64,000 nt of DNA from Klebsormidium nitens (taxonomy: Eukaryota; Streptophyta; Klebsormidiophyceae; Klebsormidiales; Klebsormidiaceae). Where the stretch lies: contig DF237011.1 of assembly GCA_000708835.1 (NCBI GenBank), positions 1 through 64,000 of the forward strand. Reading direction: 5' to 3'. The notes below the pieces were generated by a model. The model was not told the origin of the DNA and ran no database searches. It saw nothing but the letters and a program-made list of their open reading frames with translations. Position numbers and translations under genes: made by a program. Below, piece by piece: positions 19,801 through 36,500 of this stretch. Numbering within the stretch: position 1 is the first letter of the stretch; the number at the start of each line of letters is the position of its first letter.

Positions 19801-22800
19801 GTTGTTGCGTAGGCAAAGCCCGTCTAGAGCTTTCCCGTCGGGGTTTGCTTGGCTACATTTTCATCTGAAAAATGAGCGGGTTTTGTACTGAAGAAGCTGT
19901 ATTAATTATGGTTTATGGACCTCAAAGCGATGGGGTTCAGAATTAGTTGTCTGGTTACTTGCTCTTTCCTCGCTTGAATTGCTCAAAACACTCCAATCAT
20001 ACGGTTTTGTTGCATTAGATCCCTGTTAATGAATTCTGGTTGCGACTCTTGACTACCTGCTAAGACTTAAGCCATACCACTTCCGGTACCTGCCATCAAG
20101 TGGGAAAAGATACAGCCCTCATGCGTTCTGATGAACGCAGTCGGGTATTCAATAATTGCCGGACCCAAATCTGGGTTCGTTCCTGCTTGTCTGCGTGCGA
20201 ATCTGCTATGCCTGCTTCGAAGCCTGCCCTTCTGGTCTCTTGATTGGTTACCTGTTAAAGCTGCCAAAGCTCAGAAAGCTGCCCTTCTTGTGATAGCAAT
20301 CACCTCTACAGCGATTCACGTTTTAATTCTATGCTTAAAAAAGTGGCATCCGAAGACCTCTTTCAACCCCTCCGGAAAAGCTCGCTGAGCCCCTGCCCCC
20401 CTCCAGGTGCCATCCCGATTCAGGGGCCTTCAAGAGGCAGAGGCCGGCCCCCCCGAGAAAAGTCGGGCAGCCCACTTCTGCATGCAACCAGCTCTCTTTC
20501 CAAAGCTTCTTCGCCGGCGCACTCGAGCCCGGGGGTGAACGTTACGTACGACGAGAAAGACTGCGCAGCAAATCTGGACTACGAAAGTTTGTCGACGCGG
20601 GATCATGCCTGGTATGACGTAGACAAGTTCGTGGGGCGGAGGGTCAACGACCAGGGCCAGATGGTGAGCGTAACGCGTGCCACGTGTCAGACTTGCCTTG
20701 CCTTAAATCGCATGGGGCGTCCGGCTCTCTGTTGTAAATGATCGTCAAGAGCATGTGCACGATCCGCCGCTCAATACTCTGGTCTAGCATCCCAGAGCCT
20801 CATCGCTTTTTGCAAGGTCTTCTTCGGTAAAGCGAACGCTGTAGTGTGTGCATAAGAGGATGACACGCGCTCGGAACAAAAAGTTTTTCCACAGTGTTTG
20901 TTGGATGTCTGGAACATCAGTTCTTACCGTTTATCCGTTCAATGGAGAGCTTCGCGTTGACCAGATCCGATCCTTGTCATTGTCTCCCTCTACGTCATTG
21001 GAAGTCTCTCTTTGAAAGGTGGAAAGGGTTTGCAAACGCAAACGAAATCCCAATGTCAGGTGGACCCCTGTCTTCTTGCATCTCAGCTCGTGTGAGTCAC
21101 TTCTCTTTCGTTTAGAAAATATGAAAGTCTCGAGCCACCAAGTAACTCGAGCGGTCGATGAGCGGACGCTTCGTGAGACTTGCTCCGTTTCCGGCGCGTC
21201 GATCTGTCTGATATTTGAAAGTCGCCAACCCTTTCTTCATGCAGTTACAAGGAGTGCAAGCCAGCTTTCTGCTCGTTTGTCTGGCCAACTTTTCAGTAAC
21301 TTCAAGCTGGAGACGATCTTCGCGCAGGGCTTGTTTGTCGACCAGAAGTGGATAATTGCCCCTTCGATAGAAAAGGAGATAACAGAAGAAAGGCGTTCCT
21401 AAGCATTGGGCAGAGACAGAGACGCGCTTCGGCGGCTTCCGTACTACGTTCTCCGTCTTTCCAACGTTTTTGCGTCTTTCCATCCACTGTGTTCCAAATC
21501 GCCCAAACAATCGCCTCCTTTCTGGTTGTGCGCAGGAAATGAAGATGTCCTTTCCCTAGAATCAAAAGCTACTGTACCGGCAAAGGAATCCACCTTTAGA
21601 TAATTATTTTGAAGAAAAACGAAAAGCTGGAAACTAAACTGGGCCCCCGGGGCGAAAAGAGAAACTAACAAAATAAAAGAAAATAGCTCGATTCTGCTAA
21701 AATAAAGGGTAAAAATTCAAAAAAAAAACGCTTGCCGCGAAATGTAAAACAATTTCCCAGACCCCTTGGCAGAACCTTAAAACTTTCACTTGAATTATTC
21801 GCGGCCGATGGGGGTGAATTCCTATGCCGGGCTACTATGGGTAGAAACCGGGAAAGTACAGAGAGTTCGAATTCGCATTTTCGTGTGCAGGAGATGAAGG
21901 TGCGTTTCGGCGGCTTCAACGTTGACGAGGATGAGTGGGTGGACGTCAAGACGGGCATCCGGCAGCGCTCGCTTCCCTGCGAAGCCTCCGAATGCGTGGG
22001 CGTCCTCCCAGGGGATCTCGTGCTTTGCTTTCAGGTTGGTATTCACGCCGATCTTGACTTTGCTCTTGATGAGATGACCCGACTTCTGTTCATCAATGCT
22101 TCGGGTGTGTGGGAGTTTTCCCTGGAGATTTCGTGGTTTGCTTTCAGGTTGGTATTCACTCCGATCTTGACTTTGCTTTCGATAAGATGACCCGACTTCT
22201 GTTCGTCATTGGTTCGGGTGTGTGGGAGTCCTCCAGGGATCTCGTGCTTTGCTTTCAGGTTGCTATTTACTCCAATCTTGACTTGCTCTTGATGAGATGA
22301 CCCGACTTCTGTTCATCATTGGTTCCGGTGTGTCGGGGTTCTCCCCGGAGATCTCGTGCTTTGCTTTCAGGTTGGTATTCACTCCGATCTTGACTTTGCT
22401 TTTGATAAGATGACCCGACTTCTGTTCATCATTTGTTCGGGTGTGTGGGTGTCCTCCCAGGAGACCTCGTGCTTTGCGTTCAGGTTGGGGTCTACTCCAA
22501 TATTAACTTCTGCTAGCGACAGAACCTAAGAAAGCTCTATATTTCCGTTTTATTTATTGGTTTGACGAGGTTTGAGTGCGAGGGACTTTTGCCTTACACC
22601 TCGTGCTTCGCTTTCAGGTTGGTGTTTGAGCCGGGACCTTGATTTGGCATGAAACCCGAGGAAGGTGGCCATTCCCTTTGATCACGAAACGGCTCACGAG
22701 TATGTTTCAACTACAGTTCAATCGACCAGCCAATCTGGCGGAGTCTTCGAAAACTTTCAGACAATTCGTCGAAGTCGCATTCCTCTACTAGCAAACGGTC

Positions 22801-23749
22801 ATTACGAGCCTTTACCGCGCGACTACAACATACAAGCTTTTCGTCATTGAAGAAGATCATTTTCCAGAACGTTGGCAGCCCAAATAATCATGATTCTTTT
22901 CGAAAACGAAGTTACCGCCGGTACAAGATTTCGCCTCCCCCTGCCGCTCCGCAGGAGGGCAGAGAGCAAGCGCTGTACTTCGACGCTGACGTGTACGAGG
23001 TGCAGCGGGGGCGGCATGACGTCAGGGGCTGCCGGTGTCGGTTCAAGGTCAGGTACCGGGTGGACGGGAACGAGGTGAGCCGCCTGACGTCAGCTTTTGT
23101 GTGACGTCAGCGAAGGCCCGATACTCAAGAGCAGACGTTGCTTTTTGACTCGCACGGGTGCACCCGAGGGCTTTTCCAGATGCAATGATTCCGCGTCGAC
23201 ACGTGTGTACTGCCCAATAACGTCCCATGAGAAAGTGGAAGTTCGGGAAGCCGTTTCGGAACACCATAAGAAACGGACGATTGTTAGATGCAAGAATAGA
23301 GCGGCCAACTTTTTTCCTGTGACGTGTCGTCTGCTCGCTGGATTTTTTCGTGGTAAAGCGTTCAATAACGATGCGCCAAAATGAGGGAAGGTGATGAGGT
23401 TCAAAAGAGCTGTGTCCACGGAGTGCGCACTTGAAATTTTCATCTGTCGATGTTTTTTAGGAACTCCGATTCAAGCGAACGTGTCATTGTGCTTCGTTAA
23501 GCAGTTAGAAGTGGGTCACAGCGCTTTTGTAGATCGCGGTCGGGTTTCAAAGCCTCCGTCTTCCTTGGTCTCGCAGGCCGTAAAAACGTTTGTCAAGAGG
23601 ACTCTCTCACGCCTTTGCAGGAGGTTGTGCCACTCCGAAAGATCTGCCGGCGGCCAGAAACGGAGTACCGCTTCCAACTGGCTGCCGCCGCGTCTGCGCA
23701 GGTCGCCGCCACAGTACCCCCACTCGCGGAAGGCGCTACACTCCCTTAG
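16896..23749 (+). CDS. SHH: SAWADEE homeodomain protein (SHH family), RdDM histone reader
   Basis: Seven exons, 16896-17000, 17697-17779, 18565-18764, 20407-20663, 21891-22034, 22955-23074 and 23621-23749, join in phase to about 345 aa. Seen: a divergent homeodomain ending in [16 protein letters not shown] (exons 1-3), a Pro/Ala/Ser-rich linker, then the SAWADEE domain: [71 protein letters not shown]-like, and [14 protein letters not shown]. Family knowledge: in Arabidopsis SHH1 the SAWADEE fold binds histone H3 unmethylated at K4 and methylated at K9 and recruits Pol IV for RNA-directed DNA methylation. Exon 1 is tentative: it gives an in-phase start and a helix-1-like FELPPAK, but its donor GTCACC is weak. 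Two introns carry long ghost-exon arrays. The tail after SAWADEE is short and Ala/Pro-rich. Confidence 0.88.
17439..17466 (+). repeat. Heptamer microsatellite (GCTAACC)4
   Basis: Four perfect head-to-tail copies of GCTAACC lie in the proposed first intron of SHH, followed by a decayed copy. The unit is not the plant telomere heptamer. Confidence 0.9.
18765..19700 (+). repeat. Ghost-exon array, donor side of SHH exon 3, eight units
   Basis: The real donor at 18765 (CCCCCTTG then GTAAGC) is followed by seven more copies of the exon end and donor at about 18894, 19013, 19131, 19260, 19388, 19513 and 19641. The period is 118-129 bp. Each unit has a GCC/GCA-rich Ala/Pro coding piece, CAAGCCCCCTTG, then an intron part with GTTCACCGACCAGGGGTTTGC-like sequence. 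At least four of the downstream copies keep a consensus GTAAG donor. Confidence 0.95.
22035..22640 (+). repeat. Ghost-exon array, donor side of SHH exon 5, six units
   Basis: The end of exon 5 (coding for [11 protein letters not shown]) plus donor GTTGGT recurs after the real donor at 22035, with copies near 22148, 22258, 22371, 22484 and 22618. The period is about 110-134 bp. Shared intron parts include CCCGACTTCTGTTCATCATT. Coding identity falls with distance from the exon. Confidence 0.95.
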
Positions 23750-25832
23750 CAACTAGCATAGGGTGAACTCGGAAGGAACCGTTGTGTCTGAAAGTTCGTG
23801 CGTTGCTTTAAGCAGCTTCTGCGTAGTGATTCTCTCGACACATTTTCACATGGAAGCTCTTGCCCATGATGGCGTTATTCAAAGCTACTTAGATACGTTG
23901 ATGAAGCTGGGTTGTGCTACAGAAGTTCAGACATGGATTCTTGCGCAGGGCCAAGATCGAGAATGGGCGACAGAGATCATTTTGGATGAAAATCCGTCTC
24001 CTGTGGGAAATGGATCCCTTCAACTTGTGGCAGAAACTGGTATATCCTCGTTCAGGCGCCCCTAACCAAGCACCGTCTTATAGTATGGCAAGCGTAATCA
24101 ATCACAACTTCAACGGAGACACGCGCTTTCAAGATGGTCGGGTTGCAACGCAAACCTGGCCCAGCAGTGGCTATTGACCCGGCCTAGCTGGCATAACGCG
24201 GCCGGTTTACGTTCATTGCTATCATCGCAGGGACTCTAGCCTAACGTACCGCGTACGTTATATACTCAGTGTGGGCCACTAAATTGCCTACGGCGCGAAC
24301 TTATGAGTATAATGATTGATTGATTGATTGGTTATAGTCCTTTTGCATGGGCCACAACAGGCCTAGTGGAGTGTCTTATCAAAAGTTTTCAGCTAGCCTA
24401 TGTTCTTTTTTCTCCTCCTCATGCTCAAATAAATGTACTTAGCAACGGAGTTGAACTGGTCTCCGAGATCACAAAAGTCTCCTATATATCCTTGCTAGGG
24501 ACAGCTGCTAGAAGATGCTAAAACTGAGCTCTTAATTCTCGATATGCCTGGCAATCAAACAAGAAGTGAGCTTCGTCTTCGACTTGATTGCTACGTCCTG
24601 CAGATTGCACTACTGCCTAGATTGCTACTGTATATGTACTACCGCTGACAGGCTACCGTGACGGTGCTGCACCATGCATTTGATTGTTCATACCGGTATT
24701 AGTACAGATTGCATGTAAGTCACCTCAGTCACAAGTGCACAGGCTGAGTCCATGGCCTGGCAGTTGCGCGGCCGCACATGAATCGCACCGCCACGGCACT
24801 TTGTGCCAGCTCAGTCAGTGCCGCGCCATCATTGCCAGCTCATGCAAGCCCGCAAGCACTCTAGCTATACTATCTCGCAATATCGATATCGACCGCCACC
24901 TTGGCGCCGCAACTGGGTTGCATTGCACGCGGCGCTCAGCAGTCTCATGCTGGATCGAGTTAGTGTACGCGCCCGGGGTATAGTGTAGATTGCATATACT
25001 GCATATCCAGCTCCCAAGCCGCCCCAGTCCGGGCCTTCACAAAGGGCCGGGGCCATATATCCACGAATATGCAGCAAATCCCGACTTCGATCCGCGGAAG
25101 AACTTATAAGTCCTGCATGCCCCGGGAAAGTCATTCATTGACTAAGCCGGGCATGCGAATGCTATCAATTGAACATTGCCAGAAACTGACAGTGAGTTGA
25201 TTAGCTAGAATGACCGGCAAAAGCATGCATCGATGCACGAAGCGCCTAGTCGGACTCGATCATTCAATTTTAGTACGAGTCAAGCATGCATGTATGTTAA
25301 TTGTTCGCGGGCCCAGCTGCATCCTCAGACCGTCCGACACTTTTAAGTGCACCGATTCGAAGGCTGTGATGTACGGTAAGGAACGTCAGTCTATACACTG
25401 CATGATGGATATCATATGACCACGCCGCGTACCATGTCAGTGTCTGCATCACCTACAGCCAGGCTGGTCCATCCGGCCAACGTACAACGTTTCGATCTGA
25501 CTGGTCGAACGAGTATTGCAGCAACTTAGCTCCAACATGCCAAGTAAAGGACCCCGTACAGGCAAGGTGTCATGATCCGACCGTCTGAAGTCCTGGGTAT
25601 AGATGGGAACAAAACCTCAAGGAGTCGATGCACACTACTGCGCATCGTCTGTACCCATTTTAGCTAACTAGCAACATGCTCCTAGCAGCTGCCGGCCGTC
25701 TGTAAAATCACGCTGCCATATTATCACTGTCACCCTAGATACAGGTCACACAGTGGACAACTTGGTCATTATCATCGGGCGTGCCAAAAACTGCAAACCC
25801 TGAAGCCTTGCTCTCGGACATAGATATCAGAG
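23750..25832. other. Intergenic region between SHH and enolase 3' ends
   Basis: SHH and enolase converge here. Apart from the LINE remnant there is no supported coding exon. Much of 24620-25700 is AT-rich with many short palindromes such as GCATGC and CATATG, as expected of old transposon DNA. Confidence 0.45.
24311..24612 (-). mobile_element. 3' remnant of a LINE-type retrotransposon
   Basis: On the minus strand, reading from about 24612, the frame gives QVEDEAHFLFDCQAYRELR, then stop codons and a further stretch ending ..LLSTFI. This matches the conserved cysteine-containing C-terminus of LINE reverse transcriptases (E-x-HFLF-x-C-x-x-Y-x-x-x-R). At its 3' side lies a short (CAAT)n tail (about 24311-24332 on the plus strand as TGAT repeats), typical of LINE ends. 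Several in-frame stops show it is dead. No upstream RT core was found. Confidence 0.6.
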
Positions 25833-31865
<6,033 letters not shown>

Positions 31866-33512
31866 GTCTGATGAGACCAGCAATCAAATGTTCAGGTCAG
31901 GCTATTTGGAAGCAAGGTATAGGATGCTGAGAGGATGCCGAAGCAACTTTATAGCAGAGAGCCAGTGCAATAAGCTTGCAAGAAAGCATTGGTGGTTACC
32001 AGGGATCTGTGTAGGTTTAATCAAATCAAGTCAATGCATAAAGAGACTACGGCATTTGAGCAGGACCAGGTGACTTGGTAGGACCAAGAGGACTTGAAAA
32101 CATCCTTTCAAAAGGTGGCGATGCAAAGCGGCAATTCAAAGCAATCCAGGCGTCTGGTTTGCAGACTGCAAAACAAATTGTTTACGAAGCTTCTGAATGC
32201 TGTGAGATCAAAGGTATGCCTAACGATCACCACCTTTCCCAAGGTGCATCCTATAAAAGCAATGAGTACATTAGGTGAGGCATTTCAATTCACCGCCACA
32301 AAATGCGCCCCATACCGTAAGGTTTAGCAATGTGACGTCAACAAGAGATCCACCAATGAGGCAAGCAATGTTCATGGACTTCACCTGAAGAAAGAAGACC
32401 AGTCTTCAAAAGAGCCGCGCTGACAGTGAAAGTATGGAGGCAACGTTCTTTCTTTGAAACTTGAAAGCCCGGATGATGGATCAACAAGACTCAAGAGTCA
32501 AGACTGTTGTCAGTGTTGACAAGAGAACAGCAGGCCGGGGATGCATGGAAGTTGGGCAATTTGCAACATTTTTAGGCTGGTTTTATTGCATAAATGCAAG
32601 ATTCATATGCCGTCTCTGGGACCGGCACCCTTGCTAGTAGATCGGTCGAAAGAAGTGCATCATCTTTCGTCATCATCATGCTTCGACTTCTAGGCAATGC
32701 TTCCGAAGTCTGATAAACGCCATGCCGTCGGCATCGGGTGTGACATGGTAGTACTAGTAGATTCAAGGGAAAAGTTATGAAATCGAAAAGCTGCGAGTCT
32801 GTGAGAGTCTGTGACCAACTTTTGCATGCTTAATCCAGGAGGGAAGCAGCAATGCTGTTCCAAGCCAGTGGTGATGGTGAAACTTGTCAGAAATTGAAGA
32901 ACACCAAGCGGCCCGAAGAAGTTGATGAATGCAAGGCTGGGTAGATCCGCCATGCTTGAGGAGCTGATGCCATTCTTTATGATACAAGCTTCTTTGTCGG
33001 TGCAATAATCCCGTTTCACTGTGGACCTTGATGAATGCGGCTGTTGTTTCAAGATTCTACACCACCATCGTCCGGGCAGCGCATCACTCTGGCAGATCTA
33101 GATTACAAATCTACAGGGCCTCTTCCTTGTCTTCAAGGAGCGATCCAGCAGCCAGGCGAGCTGGGCCGTTTCGCAGTAAGCTGCATCTCAGCTTCTGCAA
33201 GGACTTTTCGATGCATGCCCATCTTATCTTTCTAGTGAAGGCAGAAGACATCGTTCTGGTCTTCCTCTTGATGAACAGCCAGACCGTCACCTTTTCTTAC
33301 TCTCATCCTTTGTGCCCATCAAAGAAGTGGTGTGTCAAACCCGGTTGATCACCCTAGAAGTACTGTGCAAGTGTCGTCAAATTCAGTCGCCTAGCCCAGA
33401 GATAATTGTACCATGAACCCTTGCTAGGCAACGCTGCTATATTTGCAGACTTCAGAAGGCGCTCTGGGCTTTTCAGTAATATTTCCTCCAGTTGATTCCA
33501 TCAACAGAAATC
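31866..33512. promoter_or_regulatory. Divergent 5' region of enolase and phosphoglycolate phosphatase
   Basis: About 1.65 kb without a supported coding exon. The divergent arrangement implies both promoters and leaders lie here, possibly with a 5' UTR intron, but no element is distinctive. Confidence 0.35.
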
Positions 33513-36500
33513 ATGTCAAGAATGGGAAGGCCAGCTAAGGAAACATGTGATGCGTTTACACAGAGAAACACCGCTTCTGCCCTGTTGAACCGCAGCGTTT
33601 TCAACGTCATCACATCCTTAGTACCTCACCTGCATACCAGCACTGTCCAGTACTTCTCCGTGGAAGTCATTCTCATACAACGGATAGCAAACGCATGTAA
33701 CCACCCTGCAGGCATGGTGACTGAAACCATGAGGTCAGTTCCATCAACATCTCCAGGCCCCTCCCTCCAGCCAACATCTGCCTCCTCTCAGTCGCAAGCG
33801 CAGCCTGCCATTGAGCCTCAAGAGCTGGCGACCGCTGAGGCGATTCAAAGTATGCTGGCCAGTGTTGATGACATCATCTTTGATTGCGACGGTGTGTTGT
33901 GGCATGGTGAGCGTCCAAACTCAGTTCCTGAATCACTCACAGGGTTTGTTGATTCTTTGCAAGGTTCATGAGCACTGTCTGTTTGCTTCCACCAATATCC
34001 ATGGCGACAAAAGTAGTACTTTGATATACTCCACACTGATCTTTGAAGAACTGAAGATGTTGCAACAATGAAAGATCTTACCTTTCTGAGCAACTGATCA
34101 TCGGAAGACTTTGAACACTTAACCCTGTCATTGAAAGTGTCAGTATGTACAGACCCGTTTTTCAATCATCAAAGGCAGTGCGCACGAGTAAAGAAGTTGC
34201 ACGAGCTTCGTAGAAATCGACAGTGGCAATCTGTGAAATCCTCATCTTGGCAACCGCTGCGTTTCCCACAGGCGACAACCTGCTACCAGGGGTCCAAGAC
34301 ACGCTGGCTGCGCTGCAGCGGGCCGGAAAACGACTGTTTTATGTTCGTAAGCGAAGCCCGCCCCCAATTTGTCGTGCACTGTGCCTTTTACTGCCAAAAA
34401 TCTGACGGACCAGAATCTAGGTTTGATATGTCAGGAGTACCAGTGAGTTTTGTACCAGTCCAAAGGGTTTGCTGCCACCTGTTCTTCTGATTATGACATG
34501 GACTGGTGTCAGTTTGTGAGAGCCCAATGGGGCCCTTTTCTGGTTGGATGCCTCATGCAAGAGTTGATCAAAGATTGATTTTACTGGAGTGACTTAGAAA
34601 GAAGAAGTGAACATTTGCCATCGTTTGCAGGTCACCAACAACGCTAGTAAGAGTCGGCGCCAGTACTCTGAAAAGGTGAGGACAACAAGGACGAGATGAC
34701 ATCCTGTTGTTCAAATCAGTATGGGCTTTGTTTGATGCTAATCACCTTGATACGAGATTACAACTCTGAAGCGGGCAGAGGCCGCATGGTTGTATCAGGT
34801 TTTGCGTATATCTCATTTACCTTCTAGCTTTCATCTTTGCATTTCCTGCCAATTCATAGAAAAGCAGCGAAGACTTGTTTCACCTCCCCTGTGAATCCCA
34901 CTGTACCACCATGAAGCTTATTTTCTCGTTGTATGTGACGTTGCTCTTTTCTCAGATCCTCGGCTTTGATAGAAGACGTTAGAACGCCACGACAGGCGGT
35001 CGCAATGACCCGTTCGTTGACAAAATCAACGTCTCTCGTCCATACAGATAAGGCGGCTTGGGATCGAAAACAACCCCCGCCACGTGTACGGCTCTGCCTA
35101 TGCTGCTGCGAGCTACCTCAAACGGCTGGGTTTCGAGAAGAAGGTCTTTGTCGTCGGTATGGTAAGGTTCTAAATCACAATCGTTGGCAGATTGAATTTT
35201 TTGCTTGTGGGCTCCGAGACTTTTGTGAAAGAGCTTACAGGCGTCATGAACACTTGTACGCCGGAATATTCATCGGCTGAGAGACTGGGTTCCCTTCAGA
35301 CTGTCTGTGTGTATAAAGGAAACTAAATATGGAGCGACCCATGTCGAAAGCGTCGCATTGGGAAGTTAGGCAGTGCATTCACAAGCTAAAGAGAGTCCAC
35401 CCGTCTCTTTAGCATCAGTCCTTTCGATTGTGGTTGAGAATTCATACCCGTCGTCACCACCTCTCTCCATTGTTCCTCGATCACCAACCAAGATCTGTTT
35501 ATAGATTGCGCCGTTACTGCCAGGCTGCAACTTTCGCTAATCTCAGAATGCATATATTAGGAGAATTGACGTATCGTTTTCCTTGCAGGAAGGCATTGAA
35601 AACGAGTTGGATGAGGTGAGCCTGTGTATCCAAAAAGCCCTCCCTTTCCTTCCTTCCCGTGCTCAAACAATTCATGAATCTTTTGGCCTGTCCTGAAATT
35701 TCCAAGCTGTCCGTGTATTCCGCGAGAACCAGGCATCGAAGCTTGGAGCGTTTGCAAGTTTGACGGTATCAACTTGCGAAATTCAATCTCTGCATGGATC
35801 AAGAAAGCATGATGCGCTTGCGCATCGGTTGAGTTCTTGATATCTATTCTAAGACTCGTCGTCTGCCTTTCGCCACATGAACACCTCCCAAAATTTGTAG
35901 CCACACAATAGGCTTACGCAAGTACGTCGTGCCTATGTTTCGTGTTTGCAATCCTGCCTTAGGGACCGCACTTGATTCATCATCATTTCTTTATAAGGCT
36001 CCAGCGCTTTTGTTCTGCAGGCCGAGATTGCCCACATTGCCGGGAGTGGTTACGTGGCACCCGGATGGACCGTCGATGACGCAGCCGGCATCGAGCTGGA
36101 CCCGGAGGTGAGCGGGAACAGGACACGTGTTGGCTTGTCGTTGCGCGGATATACTGAAGTGCGTTTTGTTTCCTGTTCGGAAAGTCCCTTCTGTCGAAAG
36201 AAAGTTATGCGAAATCGGACTAACGGAGCACGACTTTCCCGCGCAATGGCCAAAATGCTCTCGAAACATTGGATAAGAATTTGCGGATCTGGTTTTGCAG
36301 GTGGGGGCTGTTGTGGTGGGATTTGACAGCCGGGCCAACTATTGCAAGGTGGGAGTGTCAAGCGCAGGTCTTTTGTTCCTGATGCGTTTCTTTTGAATCT
36401 GGCCGTGTTGAGCGAACCTGCTTTGAGTCTGGTTGCTTAAACGGACTTGGTCGTTCACTATCGTATCTTTGTCAGAAAGTTGTTGAGTTGCAAATCGTCG

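Noticed and set aside
34955-34990. Extra PGLP exon starting ATCCTCGGC
   Set aside because: The exons at 34631-34675 and 35048-35161 already join in phase with continuous family similarity.
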